A DNA stretch of 15,092 bases from JACNKV01 sp964388155 (GTDB lineage Bacteria > Fidelibacterota > Marinisomatia > Marinisomatales > JACNKV01), in the NCBI GenBank assembly GCA_964388155.1, contig CAYLYH010000047.1:1-15092 (forward strand), read 5' to 3'. Position 1 is the stretch's first letter, and the number at the start of each line of letters is the position of its first letter. A program made the translations under genes and the position numbers. This document shows, piece after piece, positions 1 through 6,490 of this stretch. The notes beneath the pieces are model-generated. The model saw only the letters and a list, made by a program, of their open reading frames with translations. It was not told the origin of the DNA and ran no database searches.

Positions 1-202
1 CAAATATTACTCGAAATCTTTCGAAATACACCGCTAAACTAGTCATGACCCTTAATATTTAACTTTTATTTTGTATCGGAGTCTAACTTCTTATAGATTT
101 CAACAGGCAATGAAGTAGTAATTTTTCACACCTGACTTTGTCTAAAGTACAACATGCCAATAAATATTAGAATTCATAAAACCAATATTATTTTTCTCAT
201 AA

Positions 203-1711
203 ATGAAATACACAATAATAATTAGTCTGTTACTGATTAATTTAGTCGTAAGAAGTCAGCCTTTCAATTTAATAGTAAATAATGGAATTGGATCAAATGT
301 CTACAACGAAGGAGATACCGTTCATATATGGTCTGATGCAATTTTCGGGGATTCGGTGTTTGTGGATTGGACAGGCTCCGGTGAAAGTTACTTGACAAAC
401 AGTGACGAATGGCATACTACTTTAATAATTCCAGTAAATATGAACATTGGCAGTATTATCATCAATGCGAATTATGATGTAATACCTTTTTCAACTCAAA
501 TTGATTCAACCAGCTATTTGCTTTTTGGAGAAAATAATGGCATCCAATCAAATGTAATGAAAAAAACTTTTTACGCTGCTCCTCCTTCACCAAAAGGTGT
601 TGTTTTTTTATTCCATGGCACAGGCGGAAATGGTGTAAGTTTTTTTGTAAAGTATGAAAGATTGAATCTAGTAAAAGATTTAGTTTTTGATGAGTTTGCA
701 GTATTCACATTAGATGCAAATGAAGTAAGTATGGGTGATCAAAATGGAGATGGAAATATAAGATGGGACACTTCTAATGCGTGGCTGGCAAATGCAAATA
801 ACAATATAGATATTCTAAATATTCAGACTCTAAAGGACTCTGTAATTAATGATTTTAGTCTCCCTGCAAACATTCCATGCTTTACACTCGGAATGTCGGC
901 AGGAGCCGTTTTTAGTGATATTTGTGCATCTGCTTTAAATTTTAATGCCTCTGCTCATATAACAGCAAACGGAAGGATATTAACATACACCAGACCGGAT
1001 ATTGTACCGGTAATTTGGATAATGTCAGATAATGACCATAATGAAAGCGCTGACTATGTAGTTGCATTCAACAATTATTTAACAATGAGCACAACGCAAA
1101 TAGCCGAATGGCATTTATTAAAACGCTCTCCTCTTTATTCAAAAAGATTGTTAAGAAGTTTGAACAATATTAGCGAAACACAATCTGATAGTGTTTTTCA
1201 GAGATTACTCACAAACGGGTTTTTGGATGAAGATAATTTCCTATCAGTTTTAGACATTAGTTTAATTCCGATAAACTTGTTGGATGATTTAGATTTTTCA
1301 TTAAATCAAAAATTAGATATCAATCGTCAGTTACTCATTGTAAATGCAGACCATGTTTTGCATTCAGATTATGATAAGAATATTATTCGATTTTTCAACC
1401 AAACTCTCTCTTATTCATCTATCAATGATAATGTGATTGATGCCGATACTTATCTGCTAAATAGTAAAATTTATCCAAACCCATTCAATCCGACGACCAC
1501 GATTCGGTATTCTGTTGATATAGATCAAAATATCACCATTCAGATATTTGATATCAGCGGTAAATTGGTGGAAACGTTGGTGGAAAAAATCGTCCATCCC
1601 GGAGTTCATCGCGTCCAATGGGAAGCATCGGGATATCCAAGTGGTATGTATTTTGCAAAGCTTATATCAGATACAAACTACAAAGTACAAAAACTCATTT
1701 TGTTAAAATAA
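203..1711 (+). CDS. Secreted alpha/beta-hydrolase-like protein with type IX sorting domain
   Basis: The 502-residue protein starts with a signal peptide (residues 1-18, hydrophobic core after MKYT, cleavage probably near RSQ). Residues about 20-93 resemble a divergent InlB B-repeat/bacterial-repeat domain (NNGIGSNVYNEGDTV ... VDWTGSGE). Residues about 100-390 look like an alpha/beta hydrolase: an oxyanion-type HGTGG at 138-142, a nucleophile elbow GMSAG with Ser232, candidate acids D276/D278 and candidate His384. Residues about 420-502 are a type A sorting domain with YPNPFNPTTTI, directing outer-membrane translocation and surface attachment or release. The substrate is unknown; an esterase of the feruloyl-esterase/PHB-depolymerase sort is the nearest general class. 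The passenger part is clearly more AT-rich than the sorting domain. No strong Shine-Dalgarno precedes the ATG. Family assignment is from motifs only. Confidence 0.8.
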   Translation: MKYTIIISLLLINLVVRSQPFNLIVNNGIGSNVYNEGDTVHIWSDAIFGDSVFVDWTGSGESYLTNSDEWHTTLIIPVNMNIGSIIINANYDVIPFSTQIDSTSYLLFGENNGIQSNVMKKTFYAAPPSPKGVVFLFHGTGGNGVSFFVKYERLNLVKDLVFDEFAVFTLDANEVSMGDQNGDGNIRWDTSNAWLANANNNIDILNIQTLKDSVINDFSLPANIPCFTLGMSAGAVFSDICASALNFNASAHITANGRILTYTRPDIVPVIWIMSDNDHNESADYVVAFNNYLTMSTTQIAEWHLLKRSPLYSKRLLRSLNNISETQSDSVFQRLLTNGFLDEDNFLSVLDISLIPINLLDDLDFSLNQKLDINRQLLIVNADHVLHSDYDKNIIRFFNQTLSYSSINDNVIDADTYLLNSKIYPNPFNPTTTIRYSVDIDQNITIQIFDISGKLVETLVEKIVHPGVHRVQWEASGYPSGMYFAKLISDTNYKVQKLILLK

Positions 1712-1814
1712 TGTGACCTAACTCACAGCGTTTATAAAACTATTGTTAAAACTCTGAGGTCTTATTAAAATCCAGTACACGATATCACCGTGTTACTTCA
1801 CGTTGTTTAAAATT

Positions 1815-1822
1815 GGGAGGGG
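1815..1822 (+). promoter_or_regulatory. Strong ribosome binding site
   Basis: A GGGAGGGG run ends 3 nt before the ATG at 1826 (core GGAGG at 1816-1820, 5-nt spacing). It fixes the start of the PKD/sorting-domain gene. It stands out because several genes in this window have no recognisable Shine-Dalgarno sequence. Confidence 0.75.
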
Positions 1823-1825
1823 ATT

Positions 1826-4147
1826 ATGAAACATTCGAAGATTATCACAGGGCTATTGCTATTATGTTTAGGATGTTTAACCGGGCAGTCAATTTCGTTT
1901 AACATTACCAATTTTGAAGGGGGACCGGCTAGCGGTTTAGAGTCCTCATGGATGTTTGACGCCGACTTTACGCCGTTTGTATATAATAATGATGCCACCT
2001 CCCAATATGCCTATCTTGGACTTCAATGGAACTCTGATGGACACGGTAACGGCTCATGCGAAGTAGGAGATCCAAATCAGGGAAGCGGTGCAATGACTTC
2101 TTCCGTGGCAACCGATGAAAACCTGTTAGTCCTGGATGGTGTCGAAGGTGTAACCATTTATTTAGATGGGTTTAGTTTATCGACATTTGAACACATCAAT
2201 ACCGTAAACTCCGAAAATCCTTGGGATGTGATAGGAGAAGCCGGTGACTACCGTAGCTATGATAATGGTATTGGGGAAATCCGGGTTAATGGAGAAATTA
2301 AGCTCAAAATAAATTCCGTCATATTTTATACGGCCACTCATTATCCTGACCCGATCGGGGATGGAGGGTTCACCGGATTTGCCACGGTAATCGGGCAGGG
2401 AAATATCATCGTTGAAGAAAGTGATCCGGATTGGGTTGCGGAGCTGGATCCGAATAATACAGGATTGATTGCATTTGAATCGAGTTCAATGTCTCCGACA
2501 ATTCAACTTTGTTATGGCGCGTATAATGCTGATATATTGGTGAAGCCTATAGAAAGTGAAGATACCTCGCCGACCGCAGAGTTTAGCGCAGATATTACTA
2601 GCGGAGAGGAACCACTTACGGTGAATTATTCTGATTTGTCTGTCGTTGGAAATAGTGATATTACCTCATGGTTTTGGGATTTTGGTGATGGCGGAAATAG
2701 TCCGGAACAAAACCCGGTGTACACCTATGGGTCAGCAGGTGTATATACGGTAAGTTTAACCGTGACAGATGAGAACGGGCTTTCTGAAGTGGAGACGAAG
2801 GAAGACTATATCACGGTGACATCTCCATCAAATGAAGATTACTTCATCTTTGATTATTCCGGAGCAAGTATGAACGGAATATTTTCCGTCTCAGGAACGT
2901 TGGATCCGATCAATCTTCCATCTGATGGAACATCGGGATATTATGAGGCTGAGGGGGATTCGGCTACTGCGATATTTTCCGGGATTGAAGCTACGCTTAT
3001 GGATAGTATTAATTTTGGGGGAATTGCGATAAGAACTCAAGGAGAACTTACTCCTGGAGTATACCCGGTTGATATTACAGATTTATCGACTGTCTTTGGT
3101 TTTGCAGTTGGAGTAAGTTTAACAGAATTCCCTGAAGATTTAGAAGATTTAATGGAAGACTTCGAAGATTTAAATGCTGAAGCTTTATATATAAGCGCAT
3201 CAGGAACAGTTTCAATTACTGAAGTTACTCCTACGACAGTTACGGGTGTGTTTTCGGGAGTAATGGTCAATATTGCTAATCCTATGGAGATGCTTATAGT
3301 GACCGGTGGTGAGTTTTCAATAAGCGCAAGTTTTGTCCAATATAATGTGTATAATGACGGAGAATACAATTTTAATTATTTTGGATCAGATATTTCTGGA
3401 GAATATGGTGTGTCAGGAGCGCTAAATCCCTTGGACCCAAGTGAAAGCGGTGTGATTGGATTCTCTGAATATTCAGAAGACACAACTACAACTGTTTTTG
3501 CTGGAATAGAAGTGGTTGAAAATGGAGAAATTGACAGTTTAAATGTAGGCATTATCTATTTGAACACGCAGGGTGAATTAGAAGAAGGAATGTATTCCGT
3601 AGATGTTACCAACCAAAGTGCAGTATTTGGTTATATCTTGGGGGTAGAAGTGCTAAACTTGGAGAACCTGGAGGAAATGGAGGCTGATAAGATTTATATT
3701 AGCGGAACGGGTGCTATTACAATATCAGATATTACTGACTCAACGGTAACAGGGTTTTTTTCCGGACTTATGTTCAATATTGAGAATACTGCTGATATGA
3801 TTATCGTCAGCAACGGTTATTTCTTTATGAGTAAAGAGGTTTTATTGGGAGTTGATTATTCTTCATCAGGGATAGGTTTGCCAATAGAATTCATGCTAAA
3901 TCAGAATTATCCGAACCCGTTCAATCCGGTAACAACAATCTCCTACGATATTCATAAGAAGGGATTCGTCAATTTATCGGTTTATGATATTCAAGGTCGT
4001 GAAGTAACTTCTCTCGTGAATGAATATCAATCCAACGGACACCATACGATAACGTGGGACGGGAGTAGCTTTAGCTCAGGTCTCTATTTATACAGACTTA
4101 CCATGGATAATGAAATCATCACCCGAAAAATGCTGTTGGCAAAATAG
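1826..4147 (+). CDS. Secreted PKD-domain protein with duplicated domain and type IX sorting signal
   Basis: The 773-residue protein has a signal peptide (residues 1-21, MKHSKIITGLLLLCLGC...TGQS). The Cys residues do not form a good lipobox, so signal peptidase I is more likely. Residues about 22-245 form an N-terminal region I do not recognise. Residues about 248-332 are a PKD domain (SWFWDFGDGG, then VYTYGSAGVYTVSLTV). Residues about 337-505 and 506-672 are two copies of one beta-rich domain: each has a short-loop start (FIFDYSGASMNGIFSVSG versus FNYFGSDISGEYGVSG), an IRTQGEL/LNTQGEL block, VFGFAVGV/VFGYILGV and VTGVFSGVMVNI/VTGFFSGLMFNI. Copy 1 has an acidic insert (EDLEDLMEDFEDL, about 437-449). 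Residues about 687-773 are the sorting domain (NQNYPNPFNPVTTISY). Probably an extracellular adhesin-like or matrix protein. The function is not identifiable, and no enzyme motif is visible. Confidence 0.85.
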   Translation: MKHSKIITGLLLLCLGCLTGQSISFNITNFEGGPASGLESSWMFDADFTPFVYNNDATSQYAYLGLQWNSDGHGNGSCEVGDPNQGSGAMTSSVATDENLLVLDGVEGVTIYLDGFSLSTFEHINTVNSENPWDVIGEAGDYRSYDNGIGEIRVNGEIKLKINSVIFYTATHYPDPIGDGGFTGFATVIGQGNIIVEESDPDWVAELDPNNTGLIAFESSSMSPTIQLCYGAYNADILVKPIESEDTSPTAEFSADITSGEEPLTVNYSDLSVVGNSDITSWFWDFGDGGNSPEQNPVYTYGSAGVYTVSLTVTDENGLSEVETKEDYITVTSPSNEDYFIFDYSGASMNGIFSVSGTLDPINLPSDGTSGYYEAEGDSATAIFSGIEATLMDSINFGGIAIRTQGELTPGVYPVDITDLSTVFGFAVGVSLTEFPEDLEDLMEDFEDLNAEALYISASGTVSITEVTPTTVTGVFSGVMVNIANPMEMLIVTGGEFSISASFVQYNVYNDGEYNFNYFGSDISGEYGVSGALNPLDPSESGVIGFSEYSEDTTTTVFAGIEVVENGEIDSLNVGIIYLNTQGELEEGMYSVDVTNQSAVFGYILGVEVLNLENLEEMEADKIYISGTGAITISDITDSTVTGFFSGLMFNIENTADMIIVSNGYFFMSKEVLLGVDYSSSGIGLPIEFMLNQNYPNPFNPVTTISYDIHKKGFVNLSVYDIQGREVTSLVNEYQSNGHHTITWDGSSFSSGLYLYRLTMDNEIITRKMLLAK

Positions 4148-4208
4148 GAAAACTAGTGAAATCAGGATTGTTTACAGTTTCACGCAGATGATTTAAAAAT
4201 TGCCAATA

Positions 4209-5318
4209 TTACAGAGTTTCCACTCGACACTGTTCAATAATAGAATCGTACTCTGATATAATATTTTCCCAACGATACTGTTTTGCCACAACCCTAAGTT
4301 TTGGGCTTAGATATTTTTTTGATTCAATTAATGATTCCAGTTTTATCTCAAGATCATGTAAATCATTATAAATGACGGATGGATGATATTTTTTGGGAAT
4401 TAATTCAGGATACGTCAAGTGATTTGGCAGCAGGGGATAGGTGTTGCAATAAATTGCTTCCATAATACTTGCACCGAAAAAATCCTGATTTGACGTCACG
4501 GGGAGAATATCTGCTTTCCAAAGCCACTCCGCATACTCTTTGAAATTTTCTACATATCCATAGTGAACCACTTTGTTACCTAATGCTTGAACAGCCGAAT
4601 CGAACACATCCGGTTTTCGTTTAAAGTTTTCTCCAAGGATGGCAACTTCGAATGTCAGCCCTCTTTCAGCTAACTTCAGAAGGACTTCAAAAAAAGCTTC
4701 CGGGTTTTTGTCATATTCCCATCGATGATTCCACAAAAGTAGCGGGGCGTGGTTAAGTTGGTCTATCCGATACTGATCAAAGAGTAACAGGTCCAGACCA
4801 AGATGCAGGATGGAGGATTTCGATGTTATCGTATCGATAGTGGTCAGTTCATTATTGTCAGGAAAATGTTTTAACATATTACGTGTTTCGAAGAGAAAGG
4901 AATCCATATGGTATTGCGAATTAAAGAGAACATGGTTCGCGGTCAGCGCAGTCGTAAAATTAATAAATCCGTAATGAATATTACGTTTATTTTGGACGTC
5001 ACGATCTGTTTTAGACCAAGGATATGAAAGCTGATTTTCATGAAAATACACAGCGGTTGCAACATCGGATGTCCGTTTGCGAGTTAAAGATAAAAACGTC
5101 GTTAAATCTAACATGTCTGTTGTAAGGATGAGGTCGGGAGTGTAGTCTGAATCCATAAACTGCCTCGCCAAAGTGACCGCTCCGCCGTGCATTCGCCATT
5201 TCCAAAATTGTCCGGGAAGGCTGAGAATGTTGATTTGATGGGTGCTGTGTTTTTGGAGTCCCAACGCCCAACTTTTATGCGACCCCGTAAAATACGGTTC
5301 AATTATGAGGATGTTCAT
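4209..5318 (-). CDS. Glycosyltransferase, tRNA-queuosine mannosyltransferase-like (DUF3524/GTDC1)
   Basis: The 369-residue protein opens with the signature of this family: EPYFTGSHKSWALGL, then LPGQFWKWRMHGGA, then YFHENQLSYPW at about 92-102. The N-terminal half is the DUF3524/QTMAN_N-type domain and the C-terminal half a GT-B, glycosyltransferase-1-like domain (NHRWEYDKNPEAF, AILGENF, SNQDFFGASIMEAI). The vertebrate member (QTMAN, earlier GTDC1) transfers mannose to queuosine in tRNA-Asp. A matching role for bacterial members is inference, and another cytoplasmic acceptor is possible. Length fits the family. The gene is convergent with the upstream secreted-protein gene. Its ATG directly follows an 8-bp repeat array with no Shine-Dalgarno, so the native leader may have been displaced. 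The N-terminal motifs require a start at or very near this ATG. Confidence 0.8.
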   Translation of the reverse strand: MNILIIEPYFTGSHKSWALGLQKHSTHQINILSLPGQFWKWRMHGGAVTLARQFMDSDYTPDLILTTDMLDLTTFLSLTRKRTSDVATAVYFHENQLSYPWSKTDRDVQNKRNIHYGFINFTTALTANHVLFNSQYHMDSFLFETRNMLKHFPDNNELTTIDTITSKSSILHLGLDLLLFDQYRIDQLNHAPLLLWNHRWEYDKNPEAFFEVLLKLAERGLTFEVAILGENFKRKPDVFDSAVQALGNKVVHYGYVENFKEYAEWLWKADILPVTSNQDFFGASIMEAIYCNTYPLLPNHLTYPELIPKKYHPSVIYNDLHDLEIKLESLIESKKYLSPKLRVVAKQYRWENIISEYDSIIEQCRVETL

Positions 5319-5320
5319 AA

Positions 5321-5368
5321 GTGTTAAAGTGCTGGAGTGTTAGAGTGTTCAAGTGCTCAGGTGCATCC
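5321..5368. repeat. Degenerate 8-bp tandem repeat array
   Basis: Six 8-bp units in register begin with GTG: gtgttaaa, gtgctgga, gtgttaga, gtgttcaa, gtgctcag, gtgcatcc. The array lies 2 bp upstream of the ATG of the glycosyltransferase gene (read on the - strand) and runs directly into the truncated GIY-YIG copy. Confidence 0.8.
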
Positions 5369-5536
5369 AAGTCATTAGTGTGCCCGGTATACCAGTGACT
5401 TTCTTGNNNNNNNNNNNNNNNNNNNNNNNNNNNNNNNNNNNNNNNNNNNNNNNNNNNNNNNNNNNNNNNNNNNNNNNNNNNNNNNNNNNNNNNNNNNNNN
5501 NNNNNNAGTGCTCTTAAGGATATAGACGTAATACAT
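5365..5536 (-). pseudogene. Truncated second copy of the GIY-YIG nuclease gene, split by assembly gap
   Basis: On the - strand this copy begins MYYVYILKST (ATG at 5536-5534) and, across the 100-N gap, resumes with QESHWYTGHTNDLD. These are the first 24 codons of the intact neighbour (5604-5846) with only S-to-N and E-to-D changes near the end. It then runs into the 8-bp repeat array instead of the EKRLNTHNSG helix and lacks the rest of the catalytic domain. If the gap were zero length the reading frame would be continuous, because the intact copy joins exactly the same two flanks. Without the catalytic Arg and Glu of the later helices it should be inactive. Confidence 0.75.
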
Positions 5537-5560
5537 TTGATTTGTGCCCGGGACTGGACT
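5376..5560. repeat. Direct repeat copy A (tRNA-Leu 3' end plus GIY-YIG 5' end)
   Basis: Positions 5376-5406 match 5786-5816 and positions 5507-5560 match 5817-5870 base for base by eye. The only interruption is the run of 100 Ns. The copy lies 310 bp from copy B, measured at the tRNA 3' end (5545 versus 5855). Confidence 0.85.
5407..5506. other. Assembly gap of 100 N
   Basis: Exactly 100 Ns, a conventional placeholder length, so the true size is unknown. The bases on either side (ttcttg and agtgctc) are directly adjacent in the intact copy at 5811-5823. The gap therefore falls inside a repeated sequence that a short-read assembler would have trouble placing. Confidence 0.95.
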
Positions 5561-5603
5561 CCCCGCCTGCCAAGAGCAAAGCGGCGGGCAGGGAACCAGC
5601 ACG
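5545..5603 (-). pseudogene. tRNA-Leu 3' fragment interrupted by a palindromic insertion
   Basis: On the - strand, the 11 bp CGTGCTGGTTC directly after the GIY-YIG stop codon, then an insert, then AGTCCAGTCCCGGGCA reproduce the T-arm and 3' acceptor strand of the intact tRNA-Leu at 5855-5938. The 5' part of the tRNA (acceptor 5' strand, D-arm, anticodon arm) is absent, so this cannot be a functional tRNA. The fragment begins right after the stop codon of the upstream nuclease gene, as expected for a tandem duplication with one boundary inside the tRNA. Confidence 0.8.
5562..5592. repeat. 31-bp GC-rich palindromic insertion
   Basis: Compared with the intact tRNA (ggact-c-gaaccagc at 5866-5878), copy A carries 31 extra bases inside the T-loop sequence. 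The arms CCCGCCTGCC and GGCGGGCAGG can pair over 10 positions (eight Watson-Crick, one G-T, one mismatch) around an 11-nt loop. It is far more GC-rich than its surroundings. Confidence 0.7.
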
Positions 5604-5846
5604 TTAATGCTTGACATTTTCCCTGATCCACTTTCTTCCCTGACCAGTTTTAAGAACTTTTTCTCTGTTAATTGCTTCATCTCTTGAGGGAAATTCTTCA
5701 TGATAAACAATCGTCCACGGTCTAAAGGGTTTTGTTGATTTTACTTTACCACTGTTGTGAGTATTTAAACGTTTCTCTAAATCACTAGTGTGCCCGGTAT
5801 ACCAGTGACTTTCTTGAGTGCTCTTAAGGATATAGACGTAATACAT
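5604..5846 (-). CDS. Small GIY-YIG nuclease-family protein
   Basis: This 80-residue protein is a complete minimal GIY-YIG domain of the YhbQ/UPF0213 type. It has YYVYILKS (GIY strand), HWYTGHT (YIG strand), the Arg of DLEKRLNTHNSGKVKST, and the conserved helix FPSRDEAINREKVLK with its Glu. Proteins of this class are small DNA nucleases or of unsettled role. The ATG lies only 8 nt downstream of the tRNA-Leu 3' end on the same strand, with no Shine-Dalgarno in between. Its message would therefore have to come from read-through of the tRNA transcript or a promoter within the tRNA. The stop codon abuts a tRNA-Leu 3' fragment, and a truncated second copy of the gene follows. This arrangement suggests a unit that duplicated in tandem, possibly selfish (inference). 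Confidence 0.85.
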   Translation of the reverse strand: MYYVYILKSTQESHWYTGHTSDLEKRLNTHNSGKVKSTKPFRPWTIVYHEEFPSRDEAINREKVLKTGQGRKWIRENVKH

Positions 5847-5881
5847 TTGATTTGTGCCCGGGACTGGACTCGAACCAGCAC
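5786..5881. repeat. Direct repeat copy B (inside the intact tRNA-Leu and GIY-YIG genes)
   Basis: This is the reference copy of the repeat: the 5' end of the intact GIY-YIG gene, the 8-nt spacer and the 3' end of the intact tRNA-Leu. It matches copy A (5376-5406 and 5507-5560) and, after the 31-bp insert, also 5593-5603. Confidence 0.85.
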
Positions 5882-5938
5882 GGCATTGCTACCACTAGAC
5901 CCTGAACCTAGCGTGTCTACCAATTTCACCACCCGGGC
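5855..5938 (-). tRNA. tRNA-Leu (anticodon CAG)
   Basis: The 84-nt class II tRNA folds cleanly. The acceptor is GCCCGGG/CCCGGGC with discriminator A, and the D-arm is GTGAAATTGGTAGACAC. The anticodon stem is CTAGG/TCTAG around loop TTCAGGG, giving CAG. The long variable arm has stem GGTA/TGCC and loop GCAA. The T-arm has the loop TTCGAGT. CCA is not encoded: the next bases are CAAATCAA, followed by the ATG of the GIY-YIG gene. It reads CUG leucine codons. It diverges from smpB, and about 100 bp separate the two genes. Confidence 0.95.
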
Positions 5939-6040
5939 ATATATCAAGCGGCGGAAATTAGTGAATTGCTTTGTCATTTAGCAATGATAAAACTTGAATT
6001 GCCTCGAAAATGAAGTGTATTTTTCCCTCGATAATATACC

Positions 6041-6490
6041 ATGAATGAGAAACTTATATCCAAAAATCGAAAAGCATTTCATGAATTTCATATTCTGGAT
6101 CGCTTTGAAGCAGGCATGGAGCTGACCGGAAGTGAAGTAAAAAGTCTACGTGAAGGCAAGGGGAATCTTAAGGAAGCCTACGTTACTATCCGAGATAACG
6201 AAGCCATTTTGGTTGGGGCGCACTTTAGTCCCTATTCGCATACCGGATACCAAGGGCATGAGCCCAAAAGAGATCGCAGACTATTGCTGAACCGAAAGGA
6301 AATCCGAAAGTTAGCCCAGCAAACTGCAGAAAAAGGACTGACAATCGTTCCTTTGAAACTGTATTTCAAAGGAGGCTGGGTAAAAGTTGAGATTGCCTTG
6401 GCAAAGGGTAAAAAAACATATGATAAGAAAGAAGCCTTGAAGAGAAAAGACATTCAGCGCGAAACTGACAGAGAAATGAGGAGATATTAA
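6041..6490 (+). CDS. smpB: SsrA-binding protein SmpB
   Basis: SmpB binds tmRNA and brings it to ribosomes stalled on non-stop messages, the core of trans-translation in the cytoplasm. The 149-residue product has the family hallmarks in order: NRKAFHEFHILDRFEAGMELTGSEVKSLR near the N-terminus (key blocks ISKNRKAFHEF and GSEVKSLREGK), then GAHFSPYSHTGYQGHEPKRDRRLLL, then GLTIVPLKLYFKGGWVKVEIALAKGKK. It ends in the basic tail KKEALKRKDIQRE TDREMRRY that enters the decoding region. Length is normal for the family. No Shine-Dalgarno is obvious before the ATG. An AT-rich ATAATATA lies just upstream, so a short or absent leader is possible. The stop overlaps the tyrS start as TAATG. Confidence 0.97.
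   Translation: MNEKLISKNRKAFHEFHILDRFEAGMELTGSEVKSLREGKGNLKEAYVTIRDNEAILVGAHFSPYSHTGYQGHEPKRDRRLLLNRKEIRKLAQQTAEKGLTIVPLKLYFKGGWVKVEIALAKGKKTYDKKEALKRKDIQRETDREMRRY

Noticed and set aside
1..202. Possible gene end or promoter at the left edge
   Set aside because: All frames I tried on both strands close quickly, and no convincing -35/-10 or Bacteroidota-type promoter could be placed.
1775..1796. Imperfect hairpin (GTA-CACG / CGTG-t-TAC) before the PKD-protein gene
   Set aside because: Short, bulged and without a T run; not enough to call a terminator or regulatory element.
3037..3369. 110-residue open frame on the - strand inside the PKD/sorting-domain gene
   Set aside because: Fully inside a well-supported + strand gene with clear domain repeats; low-complexity Ser/Lys-rich translation mirrors the acidic stretch on the other strand.
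4156..4183. GTGAAA/TTTCAC inverted repeat between convergent genes
   Set aside because: Only 6 bp with a 16-nt loop and no T tract; weak evidence for a bidirectional terminator.
5321..5368. CRISPR-like array
   Set aside because: Units are 8 bp with no spacers; a simple degenerate tandem repeat.
5299..5710. Two - strand frames spanning the N run (5299-5631 and 5375-5710)
   Set aside because: They are open only because N codons contain no stops. The recognisable part is the truncated GIY-YIG copy; the rest is tRNA-derived or frame-shifted.
5777..5981. Open frames on both strands across the tRNA-Leu gene
   Set aside because: They translate the tRNA itself (for example ARVVKLVDTLGSGSSGS), a familiar spurious product of tRNA-Leu sequence.
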